Assembly (NCBI GenBank): GCA_033439265.1
Contig: JAVTVX010000002.1
Location: forward strand, 15,031,674 to 15,095,673
Length of the DNA stretch: 64,000 bases
Direction: 5' to 3'
DNA from: Dillenia suffruticosa
Taxonomy: Eukaryota; Streptophyta; Magnoliopsida; Dilleniales; Dilleniaceae
Positions 12,497 through 23,000 of the stretch are shown here, in pieces. Made by a program: the position numbers and the translations under genes. Position 1 is the stretch's first letter, and each line of letters begins with the position of its first letter. The notes under the pieces are model-generated. The model did no database searches and was not told the DNA's origin. It saw nothing but the letters and a program-made list of their open reading frames with translations.

Positions 12497-12633
12497 AAGT
12501 AACAGTATTAGGTCTCATAGACGGCGCAACATTATACACTAATTTACTTCAACTTTCTTTTGCAACGTAAAACTTCTCCCTGAGTAAATAAACTTGGGCA
12601 TCACCCGGGCCCTGATGACTAGGGATGATAATT

Positions 12634-12745
12634 ACCCCCCGCACGAGGGGGTGCTTGTGGGGGATCCGGGAGAGGGGTGGGGGAGGATTTTGCACCTTGG
12701 GGCGTGGGGTGGTGGGGAAATTTCTCCCTACGGGGTTGCAGGTGT
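12634..12745 (+). repeat. G-rich segment
   Basis: A locally extreme run of G tracts (GAGGGG, GTGGGGGA, GAGGGGTGGGGGAGG, GGGGTGGTGGGG) in otherwise AT-rich DNA. It has the spacing needed for G-quadruplex structures on the plus strand. Confidence 0.7.
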
Positions 12746-13364
12746 AGAGACTAGAGAATGAGAAGTGCTTCCCGCCCCATGATATATAAAGTCACACATA
12801 TCCTTAGTATATTATATATCCTAAGCATATTATTAGTATATATTATATATAAAGATTATTTTAATAATTTAATTTATATTTAAAAATAACTTTTGGTGAT
12901 AATGAACCCAAGTTATTGGGTTTTTGGTGATGAGCCGTCAGCTATGAATCATAAGTTATCAACATTAATTATAAACTGAACGTTATCATTTAAACCAAAT
13001 ATCTTTGCAATCTCTTTCTATCAATTTTAATATATAGCATACCTGAGTCATTGGTTCATAAATATTAAATTATTATTATTATTATTTTATGAAGTGGACC
13101 GATACATAATGATTTGCTGCCGCAGTCTCTTGTGTTACCTTTGGATTGTACCATATCATAGAACATAGACCCGGGGTATTTTTTTTTTTTTTTTATATAC
13201 AAAGATTTGAAGGTTGAGAGAGAGAGAAAGAGAGGTTTGTATCACTAAACTGTTCCCTTAGTGAGTTAACTCATGAGTTATGGTTCCACATGGGAATTAA
13301 AACTCGGGGGGCGAAGGTTCGAATTATGATACATACACACAACACACAAAACTAACCCATGTAT

Positions 13365-13582
13365 CAACGTGAATTGGCTCAACTGGATGTGGGGTTGAAT
13401 ACCCTTAAATATGACTAAGGTTTAACTCCTGCTGAGAGTATCGGGTTCTCATGTATATGGAGCGTTCCCTGTTGAGAGACCCGCCCTCCAAAAGGAGCTA
13501 TTGTAGTGGTCGGTCAGGATTAGTAGGGACGAAATCTTATATACCGGACGATATCCAAGACATGATAAAAAAAAAAAAAAAA
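13365..13582 (+). mobile_element. tRNA-derived SINE, copy 1
   Basis: A head with A-box-like TGGCTCAACTGG and B-box-like GGTTTAACTCC is followed by the body motif CAGGATTAGTAGGGACGAAA and a poly-A tail at 13567-13582. The same body motif recurs in the copies near 15750, 55060, 56284, 57294, 60431 and 63842. Confidence 0.7.
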
Positions 13583-13664
13583 TTACTAGCCCGTGTACCA
13601 CTGCTCGGGCTTGGGCCCCAACCAAATCCGAGTTCAAAAACTTAAAATCTTAGAATTTATAATT

Positions 13665-13785
13665 TATAAAGGAGGTGTTCAATCAGGGTGCTTGTTGCTG
13701 GGGCTGTTAGCTGTGGCCCTTTCTTTGCACTTTTCTTGGGCTTGGCCCATGCCAATAAGGTCAAGTTCAAACCCTTTTTCATTTT
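13665..13785 (+). repeat. Short dispersed repeat, copy 2
   Basis: Diverged partner of 10445-10583, sharing the near-palindromic CTTGGGC.TGGCCCA block followed by GTTCAAACCC. Confidence 0.5.
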
Positions 13786-14700
13786 TACTATCAATATTTG
13801 AGTTTTACTTGATTAATTCGGTTCAAATATTGTGTGACCCATTTTAGGTGTTGATTCTCTCAAATCCTTTTTGATCATTTCCAGAGTTCGAATTTCAGAC
13901 CTTTGATGCCGAGTTCAAACTCTTGCTTGCTTTTATTCTTTGTTTGATGTGTCTATGTTTTTATAATATTTTTTATTAAAATAAAAAATTAATAAATAAT
14001 ATAGAATGCTATAAATTAAACTTCAATTTTTTTCATAGAAATTAAAAAAATAAATTATCATTATAATAATAATTTTTCATATTAAAAATTTCACATTAAC
14101 TTTTTCTCAAATCAACCTAAACTTCTCTAAATGCTTCGTAAAAAGTTTGGACAACGTCCATGATCAACTATTCAGTCAAGGGAATAAAAATGAAATAATA
14201 TTAGTCTTCTGGTTTTTGTTTTTGTGTAAATGAGAAAAAGAAAACCTAGATAGTAGGATTGTTCCCTCTAAACTTACATTTTTTTTTTGTTCTTATCATC
14301 GGTATCTTAAATCATATTTTTATTAATTTGGTTCGGACATTTAGAGGGACTCTATTTAGGAGGTGGCTCTTTCATGTAATCTTTTTAATTTTTAAATTTT
14401 GAATTCAAAATTTAATTAAAAGATGTAATACTCTATTTCACTAGATCGACTCTCTATTGATGCTATAGACCTAAAGTAAGAAATGAAGATAGAGTGCTTT
14501 CTTTTTCCCATTTTTTAGGATTAGATGATAGATGTGCTGAGAGTAGGGTGCATTCCTTTATATATTTAGCTCGGGATTATATTATTATTTATTTTTGGTG
14601 GACTTCTCGGGATTATATTTTATGCATCTCGGGACTCGGTTGCCCGTCTACAAAATCCATCCGGTTGAATTTCACAAGTTTAGGTTAAGTATTGGCACAT

Positions 14701-14788
14701 GGTCCCCAAAGAAATAGACCAATGATACAAACATTTCTCTCTTAATATAATAATTTCAGATTCAAATTCTTGTTAAAAAAAAAAAAAA
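14701..14788 (+). mobile_element. Short SINE-like element with A tail
   Basis: The body contains ATGATACAAACATTTCTCTC, then AGATTCAAATTC (B-box-like) and a poly-A tail. It is flanked by ATTGGCACAT (14691-14700) and ATCGGCACAT (starting 14789), a probable target-site duplication with one mismatch. It resembles the elements at 14966-15042 and 62347-62441. Confidence 0.55.
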
Positions 14789-14965
14789 ATCGGCACATAT
14801 ACTTTGTTTGGGTTCAACCCACATGACTATTCCAGGACCACGGTGTGTTGTTAATCCTACAAGCAAGGGCCGGCTTTATCGTTGTGTGTAGTGGGCCTTG
14901 CCGATGACGAAATCGGTTCACAGCTCCCTCCAGGCCGGCCTTACCCGAATGGTACGTTCCCAAGA

Positions 14966-15042
14966 AAACAGTTTAGTGGTACAAATTTCTTCCCTCAACC
15001 TGATAATCCCATATTCAAATCCTTGTACAATCAAAAAATAAA
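14966..15042 (+). mobile_element. Short SINE-like element, second copy
   Basis: It reads AGTTTAGTGGTACAAATTTC, then CATATTCAAATCCTTGTACA and an A-rich end, matching the layout of 14701-14788 and 62347-62441. I see no clear target-site duplication. Confidence 0.45.
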
Positions 15043-15749
15043 ATGGTGAGCCATCAGTGGTAGGTTGCCTTATTGTTTTTATTTTTTTTTGATATATTAC
15101 CAATCGGTATCTTGAGTTATATTCCGATTAATTCAGTTTGAGTATTATCTAGCCTATTTTAAAGGAGTAACTCTCCTAACATAAATTTTTTATTTTTAAG
15201 TTTTGAATCTAAAACCTAATTAAAGAATTTAACATCCGTATCCACTACTCTGGCTGCTTGTTCTAATATTGGGACAAATACAAATGAGGCCAATTTAAAT
15301 ATTTTATTTATTGATAAAACAATTTGAATCTAATGCCCCCTATTTTTAAATTTAAAAAACTATTCAACTTGGTGAAGGGCAATAATTAGGACACTTTCTC
15401 TTATGGACTGCATTTTTTTCGTAACTATATCTAAAGTTTTCAATCAAATGATCCCATCAATTACCAAATTACAAGTTTTGCTTAAATTTTATATCGTTAA
15501 TTCTCTCCAAATTACATTTTCCTCAAAACTTTGAAGGTCCTATAATCTTGCCAAGTGGCCAATTACAGAAAGTGAACAACCTCTACAAAAAAAAAAATAA
15601 ATAAAAATACAGAAAGTGTTCCCTTAGATACACATCTAAAATGAAATTTTCAATTTCAATTATCAAATTTTCTCTAAAAGTAATTTTAAAAGTGAACACC
15701 GGAAAAGATGAGTGAATCAAAGGCATGCACCTAAGAGATGACCCAATCA

Positions 15750-15758
15750 CAACTCAGA

Positions 15759-15797
<39 letters not shown>

Positions 15798-15986
15798 CTT
15801 AGCTTAACCACCATTCTGTGTATCCGGAGTTTCGTCCTAACTAATTTGGACTGATTATTGCAGGGTCTGAAGGGGGTAAGTCTCCTGACGCTCGCTTTTC
15901 AGTACCCATAGAGAATCGAAATCCCTACCATAATCGAGAACATTAGTTCCCGAGCCAACTGAGTCACTAATTATTGGTTACTAACT
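15750..15986 (-). mobile_element. tRNA-derived SINE, copy 2, with target-site duplication
   Basis: On the minus strand it runs TGACTCAGTTGG (A box), GGATTTCGATTCTC (B-box region), AGTTAGGACGAAACTCCGG (family body motif) and ends in a 33-base poly-A, seen as poly-T at 15763-15795. Flanks are CTAAGAGATGACCCAATCA (15731-15749) and CTAAGAGATAGACCCGATCA (15987-16006), similar except for two changes and one inserted base, as expected for an aged target-site duplication. Confidence 0.8.
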
Positions 15987-16006
15987 CTAAGAGATAGACC
16001 CGATCA

Positions 16007-17081
16007 ATATAAGCAACACCAGAGCATTCTTCAATACCCAAAAAACACACCCCTGTCAAAACCCAAAAACCACATACGATTAGGCCCGATGATAGAATTG
16101 GGCCAGGCCCACATCCAGGCTCGTGTTCTTGTGTGGGCCGGTTTCACTGTACGTACACATCCATTTTCAAACCATCGACATTTGTACAACATTGATCCAT
16201 GGTTTGTGGTATTCCAACACAAACTATGTTGAAAGATCTAAGTTGCATTCCACAGAACGGAAAGGAACAACTGTTTTTATGCAGATTGTGATCACAAGCA
16301 GGAAGAGCTCAGACCCGATGCAACCATAGGTTGCAGCAGTGAAAGATCTTTTGCAGATATAGCCAAAAGGATTTTTCGTTCTCAGTATTCTGTTGCAGTG
16401 TTTATTGGGTTTTGATTAAGTTTCGTTGTTCCGCCTGAGGTGGAACCCCTTGTGAAGCTTGTTTTGGAGGGAAGCTCCTGGCTAGAAGAAGAAAGAAGTT
16501 AGTTGTGCTTCAGACATCCCATATAAGGGACGCCTGAGTTGGGCTCAGCCTCTGCTCTGTGCTGCTCTTGTTCCCTTTTAGCTTTTCTTTTCTTCCTTTT
16601 CCTGTACCAAAAAAGAAGTAAATAAATGAAGTTTCGTTGCAGGCAAAGCTACACTATTTTTTCTATTTGTAATTAATCTCTATTTCTTTAGTTAGTAGTA
16701 CATCAATTTAATAGAACGACGTGATAAATCTCTTAATAAAATATCGGATTTAAAATTTAAGATTAGAAAAAATTATGGAGAGATTTATTCTTTAAATAAA
16801 GTTTTTATAAATAATCGAATCGAATTAATCGAAATATAATTTTAGATATCAAGAAAAAAATAAAGAAAATCATTTATATCGGCTGCATCCATACTCCCTT
16901 TACAATATTTGAGGTTTACAATATTCCAGCTGCAAACTTTTTCAATATTTCATTTTGTTTCCTTAGAACTGAAATCAAAATCCCTATACATAATTCTGTA
17001 TTTGATTCTCTCTACTACTGCTTAAAGATGTCTTCCCAGACTCCTATGAGACTTTTAGGTTTCTCTACAGCCATAAGTGCC
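16007..17081. other. 3' flank of the GUB_WAK-type gene
   Basis: No coding region supported. On the minus strand a TTTATT complement (AATAAA) at 16784-16789 is a possible polyadenylation signal about 290 bases after the stop. The stretch 16390-16620 has transcript-like composition but no sustained frame. Confidence 0.45.
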
Positions 17082-18023
17082 TCACATGAGGGCTTCTCTT
17101 TCGATGCTCTCAGGATCGGAGAATTTTGCAGGGTTGAGAATTTTGTAATTTCCAAGAAGATCTTCTGTCTCGAGTTGATTCTCTTCTTCTTTATGTTTGT
17201 CCACTGCCTTACACTGATAAACCTTAATGCCAACTAATGCAACCGCTAGCACAGCCACAAAGCCAAATCCGAAAACTACAATAGTAAAAAAAGCATAGCT
17301 TAAGACCTTATATGAAAACAGAGGGGGGGGGGAGAGAGAGAGAGAGGGGGGGTTACCTTTATAAGAAATTCGATTCATGAATCTTTCCTCAGCTCCTGTT
17401 TGGGACTGAAGATTAGAACAACCTCCTTTTCCTTCACTTTCTCTACATTTAGGCAACTCCCAAGTGAATTGAAGTCCAAAACTGTTATCAGAGGCATAAG
17501 GACTATACGAAAATGGAATCGGAAGAGTCTTTAGAGGTACACAAGAAGTCGGCATAGCGAAAGAAGGCTCCATGACATAAACATGGTATCCGCTGCGACT
17601 TAGGCATGGGACTTGATTGAAAGGACCTTGAAGCATAGCTGAACAATTCCAATATGTGTAGTTTTTTGTGACATAGTAGTACTTGAAAGGCAAAAGTGAG
17701 ATATCAAGGTTGAGGAAGACTTCATGAACACAACTTTTAGGATCAAGAAGATCAAGCTTTCTAGCACCATACGCAATTGACTTCACTAACAAATTGCCGA
17801 AAGATGGAAAGCTAATTATGGTGGAGTTCTCTTTGCAAGAAAGCTCGAAACCCGGTTGAATGCACTGAATCGGATGCAAACCTGTTATGCTGAAAGGAAA
17901 TTTGATTTGTAGCTCACTTTCATTGCATGTCAGTGACCGGCAATTTGGATCAAGAGCTTCAATGCATGAAGAGAGAGAAGAGAAGAAAAGAAAGAGGAAG
18001 ATGAAGATGAAGACGTTCTTCAT
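17082..18023 (-). CDS. GUB_WAK-type cysteine-rich membrane protein lacking kinase and RING domains
   Basis: Exons 17357-18023 and 17275-17082; 286 residues when spliced. Residues 1 to about 23 form a signal peptide (MKNVFIFIFLFLFF). The ectodomain has the layout of galacturonan-binding GUB_WAK proteins: CRSLTCNES near the start, FPFSI, a GFELSC segment, a central YTYWNCS, VPCLS, and a closing FTWELPKC with GGCS. One transmembrane helix (FGFGFVAVLAVALVGI) and a tail of about 45 residues follow; the tail contains LLGNYKILNPAKFS, which recalls the juxtamembrane region of LRK10-like (rust-resistance) receptor kinases. Relatives carry either a kinase (LRK10L) or a RING-H2 finger (ATL20-22); neither is present here. 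The 81-nt intron 17276-17356 has no stop and is a multiple of three, so retention gives 313 residues. Function unknown; a receptor-like protein at the cell surface is inferred. Confidence 0.78.
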   Translation of the reverse strand: MKNVFIFIFLFLFFSSLSSCIEALDPNCRSLTCNESELQIKFPFSITGLHPIQCIQPGFELSCKENSTIISFPSFGNLLVKSIAYGARKLDLLDPKSCVHEVFLNLDISLLPFKYYYVTKNYTYWNCSAMLQGPFNQVPCLSRSGYHVYVMEPSFAMPTSCVPLKTLPIPFSYSPYASDNSFGLQFTWELPKCRESEGKGGCSNLQSQTGAEERFMNRISYKGNPPSLSLSPPPLFSYKVLSYAFFTIVVFGFGFVAVLAVALVGIKVYQCKAVDKHKEEENQLETEDLLGNYKILNPAKFSDPESIEREALM

Positions 18024-20073
18024 TTACTTGGCAATAGATTACAAAGGACGCAGTTGTAGTTAATTTCTTTTTATAGACTCTTAAGAGAGGGTCAAACGGA
18101 AGACAGTCAAATAAATGAAACAAGAGTTCATACGTGGAGAGATAAAGTTGTACATTAATATGTAATGCCTCTTTTACTGAAACTTTTTACTAACAAAACA
18201 TGAGCTTTAGTGCCAAATCTGATCACTAAATCTTGTTTAGTACGCTGAAGACCCACCAAACGTAGTCCTACATATGTTTCCAAGCCAACCCAGTTGAACA
18301 AAAAGTGTTTCCTAGGTTTTGAAACAAACGCAATATGAGGACATGAGAGACAAGAGAAACGGGTGCAAGAGGAAATCGAAAACATAAGAAAAGGGCAGTT
18401 GGACCACTAAGATTTTTTGGTAGGAAATTCGGAAGAAGGGGTCATGGGAATAGCTAGCCAAATGGAGGATGTAAACGAATTTGTCCATAAATATTACATA
18501 CATATGCATTGGTCATCAAAACTAAGAAATTTCTTCATTAGTGGGGTTGCAGTTTTGGATGAAGCAGCTCTAATAGAAACAGGTTTGGTGTGAACTTCTA
18601 CATGCCTCAGAAACAAACAACAACAAATACCAATTCCGTCTTCTCTATCTTCGAATTCTATATATGAATCTGCCCAGGAAGACTTCTCTCTCTCTCTCAC
18701 ATCTAAAAGTCTTTCTCATCTTCCAATCTTGTAAGAAAATTTTTTGTTATAGAGTAAGGGTTGGTTTGTCCCGTGGAGTGCTTTAACTTTGATGTGGAAG
18801 TCACCAAACTAATTTGTCTGTAAGAAAGGGACCCTTTGGTGAACACAAGTTGACAACCTAGCCCTTAAATTTTCCTATGAACACGACATCCCTGCACATA
18901 AAAACCAAAAAGAAAAATTTGCTTCACGGCAAAGACAATGAAAGGTCCTAGGTTCTCTGATAAAAGAAATTAAAATTTTCAAGCACATATCTTTTGTTTT
19001 TTTTTTGTGTGTGAGTGTGTGCGCGTGGAGCTTGGATACAAGCAAGACGTGAGAATTTTGCCTTCGAAGTAATTCATATATATTTATATGACAAGATCAC
19101 TAAATAAGCAAGACGATGAGTAGGGTAAAAGAGACAAGCCATACACCAAATAAGTTCTATGAGTTAAGTGGCATATTGTTATCATAATATTTTCCTTTCT
19201 TGCATAATTTTTTTTTCAATGATATTGACATGGATACCTATCAAATTGTGGTCCGGACTTGACCACAGGCACTCTTAATTATGAAGTTTCCTAAAAATTA
19301 CCTTTGCACTTCGGAATGGTTTTCTTTGGCCCACGGGTAATTCTTTTTCCTTCTTCTGTCATCTGATGGCCGCCTTTGTAGAATGTTGATTTGGTCTAGC
19401 TTTTCTAGCTTGAGTCTTTGTCTGGGCTTGCGTGTGGTTGATGAAAGAAGGATCTTCTTTCCGGAGGAGGATATTTTAGTCATGCAGGACTTGAACAAGT
19501 GCCATAGGGCAACTTGACTTGGATGTGGATAAGCCTCGACTCCCTCTCTCCCTCTCTCTAGCATAACTTTTATTCCAAAGTTGAATACCCTGTAAAACCC
19601 CTTCTCATGAGTTGACCTACTCTGAAATACGCCTCATGAAACTGGTAATGTAAATTTCTAAAGCATGAAATATGAAGCAAGACTTATCCAAATCATGCAT
19701 ATCAAACTCTAAAACGTTTTCATCATTGCTGAATTCATCACTTACATTTTTTAGTGACTTGAAATTGAAAATAATCCATAATGAGTTACCAAAAACTATG
19801 AATTGATAACACAGAGAACCAATGGACTACAAATTAGATGTTACAACACGAAACAACAATCTGATTGTGTTACACACCAGAAATCAAATACAATGAATCA
19901 TTAGAATCAAGTGTAAGAATACACACTAGGCTTGGGCGTCAGTACAGTGTCAAACACAAAGTACAAGCACTTAAGAGAGCTCAAACCCCTGAATCGAGAA
20001 GGTTCAGAATGTTCTATGATACACTTACAAATCATGCACCACTAGGAGAAAGCAGCAGAGAGACCCAAAAAAA
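18024..20073. other. Intergenic between the GUB_WAK-type and DeSI-like genes
   Basis: Promoter side of the GUB_WAK-type gene and 3' flank of the DeSI-like gene. It has a TC tract at about 18683-18698 and a TG-rich run near 19007-19025. I see no gene. Confidence 0.55.
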
Positions 20074-23000
20074 TCACATAAGCTCTTTAGCAAGCCTCAC
20101 AGGTTTCTCCTGTAGAAAGGCCACGTCGCCATTTGGTGTGGTGAGGAGGTGATGATCAAGCTCCTCTTCCTCACTCTCATCAGTGAGTGATGATGAAATT
20201 GATTCAGTCCCATCATCTGTTTCCTCAAAATTTTGGATCAAGGGGGCAACATTAGGAAATAGAAATAAAAAATGTTGAACAAAAGATGGTGCTGAGCCCA
20301 TACGCTAAAATCAGACTTTGTAGGAGAAAGAGAATGAGTTTTATGTTCAGAAAGAAAATGAGGAGTCATGTTACATGGTGTTAAGAAAATGACAATACCA
20401 ATTGGGAAGAAAGAGTTACTAATAGAAAAAACAAAAAATAAGATTAAAAATGATGTCGTGCTTGCTTTTGGTGTGCATGCCCTGGGGGGGGGGGCAATAG
20501 CCCATCAAACAATATTTTCTTCGGATTTAGGATTTAGGGGAGAGGGGGTGTTTGCCAAACATAGCGTAGTCTTTCCGTTACTGTCATACCAGCCAACACA
20601 ACCACAAAATTTGTGACTAATGATGCTTATGGTTGTTGATACATAATTATCTGTAAATACTTACCACAGCATACTGGATGGTCAGGCAGGTGTCTAACTA
20701 CCTGAACCTGGATATGTTCTGGGAGTAGGCAATTGCAGAAAGAACCTGAAACTCCAAAATATATAACAAAAAACATATCTCAGATAAGGAACGTTGTCCC
20801 ATTCAGATTTTGGATAAAATTGTCCAGGGCATCTTACTCAACAAAATAAGGCTGGCTTTTTGGTATGTACCATGCAATAACAAGCAGACAGTTTTCTAAT
20901 GTACCTATTCGAGCCAGCCGATTTACCCATCCAGGAATTGGTTTTCCAGTGAGATGCAAGCAAACTTCATCAGTAAAATGGTTGCAATTCTTAGCAATCA
21001 GATGATATGTATCCCCATGGTACTTCGAAGAAAGGTGCTCCATGAATGACCGAAACTCTGCTGGGGACATGTCTGTGCTGCCCAAAACCACAGATCTTCT
21101 GAAGATAAAGCGAGGGCAACTTCTTGGCTCCACCTCGAACACACCACTTGTTGGGTAGTCATGTCCACCAAATCCATATTCCAATCCATGTACTGTTTTT
21201 TAACACAAGTTACAAACTGATAAGCCTGTTCCCACAAGATTTGATCACAGTAAAGATAAACAAAAACGTGCAAAGGTTTGCATAGGTGGACAAACTTGAC
21301 ATAATGAAAACCAGTGGTGCTTCTTTTCCTATTAGTGAACATTTCAAACAGGTGAATCTATAATCCTCAAGAAAAAGATGAAAATTGTGTGGTCATTGAA
21401 AATTGGTTATCTCTAAAATCCATGATGAACTTGACACCACACAATCCAGAGTAGTTACTTACAAAAGTCAGTCAAATGAGGCACATTAGCTAGAGCCTAG
21501 AATAGTGAAAATTGAAGATGAATCCACTTACCTGAAACATAATTGAGTTGCCATATCTAATATAGCCAAAGACCATTGAAAAATGCAACAGTTCATCAGA
21601 GAGCTAAAACTGACCAGTTTAATTTTGGGTCTCAAGAATCTTTGGGACCAAATGAAAGAGTTACAGTCAAAATGGCTATCTGAGATCATGAAACAACGTC
21701 AACACCATACAAATTGCCTATGCACCCCAAAGTGATTATTAGCTGTGATATGATACTTGGTCCAAGAGTTTTAACTGAATCCAATATCAAATCCTGAACC
21801 CACCTAGCTGGGTGTGAAATGATTATTTTGATATGACAGATACTACATTTGTTTTTCCATACTCTCAGGTGTGACAGTACAAATCCACTTGTCTGCCAAA
21901 AAATTTCAACTATTGCACTGGTCTTCAGAAACAAAGATTTCAATCTCTCAGGCTTGACTCTGCAGACTCATTTAACAGCCAAAAGATTTTAATCTTTCCA
22001 CTGCTTTCAAGATCTCAGGCCTGCCTCTGCAAATCCACTTAACAACCGAAACATAGGCACCACCTAATTACAAATAAATTATCATGGTCTCAAAACTGGC
22101 CTAGTATACACAGAAATATCCAGACGCCGCGCTTTGTAAGTATGGTTGAGAACTATTCAAATATTTCCAAATTACCCGAATTATCCAAACTAATTTGTGT
22201 AAAGTATTTTGGACAAATTCGGAGAATTCCCCTAAATTATTTTAGAAAATTCAGGATAAGAAAAAAAATATTAGGGAATTCCTGAATTTTCTAAATATAT
22301 ATACTAAACATATTTTATTCGTAATACATAATACAAAAATAAGTAAATTTGTGAACACTATGTCTCAAAACTAAAATCACGTTAACTTCTTTCCAAGTCC
22401 CTACATGGCCAACTCCCTCAAAGGCCAAAGTCTTCAAGCTTTCATCCAAATCCGAGACCCAAACTCTCTCAAAGTAATTTCTCTTTATGTCAAGCCTCAA
22501 ATTCCTTAATCTATTGTGAGTATTATTAAAGTATTTTCTTCTAACTTTATTTTACGGTTTTCTTTGTATGAATTATTATTTTTTATGCTTATGATTGAAT
22601 TTGTTCTTAAAATCAACCTTTACTTTAGGGTTTCCCTTCTCCTTTATGCTTAATCTCATTGTTAAAATCAATCATATTTTTGACTTTGTGACAAATTATT
22701 GCAAAATGGGTTCAAATAATTTGGAATTTTCTGGATTACCAAAACATAATTTGGAGAATAAATAAATAATTTTTGGGTGGAAAAAAACCGAATAACCCAA
22801 ATAATTTTCTAAATTGTTAATTTTTCTCCAAATTACTTGAATGCTAACCCCAGTTTGTAAGGCCTCCTCAACTCACATGAAGTCACTGGTATCAAATTCT
22901 GTTTAGAGTCAAAAAGCATATAAAAGACTTAAAATTAGAAGGAACCTATATTTTCCAAATAAGATTAGCTGAGGAAAAAGGGCAAACGGAGGGACTATGA

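Larger units (their letters stand above)
14095..15330. repeat. Old duplicated block, copy 2, with later insertions
   Basis: Partner of 11130-11760 with the landmarks in the same order: TCAACCTAAACTTCTC, AAAAAGTTTGG, TACAAGCAAGGGCCGG, TAGTGGGCCTTG, CTCCAGGCCGGCC, ATAAAACAATTTGAATC. Two short SINE-like elements (14701-14788 and about 14966-15042) lie within it and explain part of the extra length. Confidence 0.55.

Noticed and set aside
17276-17300. Acceptors ATATAAG or CTTAAG in the GUB_WAK-type intron
   Set aside because: Both lead to early stops in the spliced frame; only TTGTAG at 17276 keeps the transmembrane helix in frame.
20834-20904. Extension of the DeSI exon into TLENCLLVIAWYIPK
   Set aside because: A GT donor right after RLARIG and a downstream exon with GSFCNCLLPE fit the family better, so the extension is intron.
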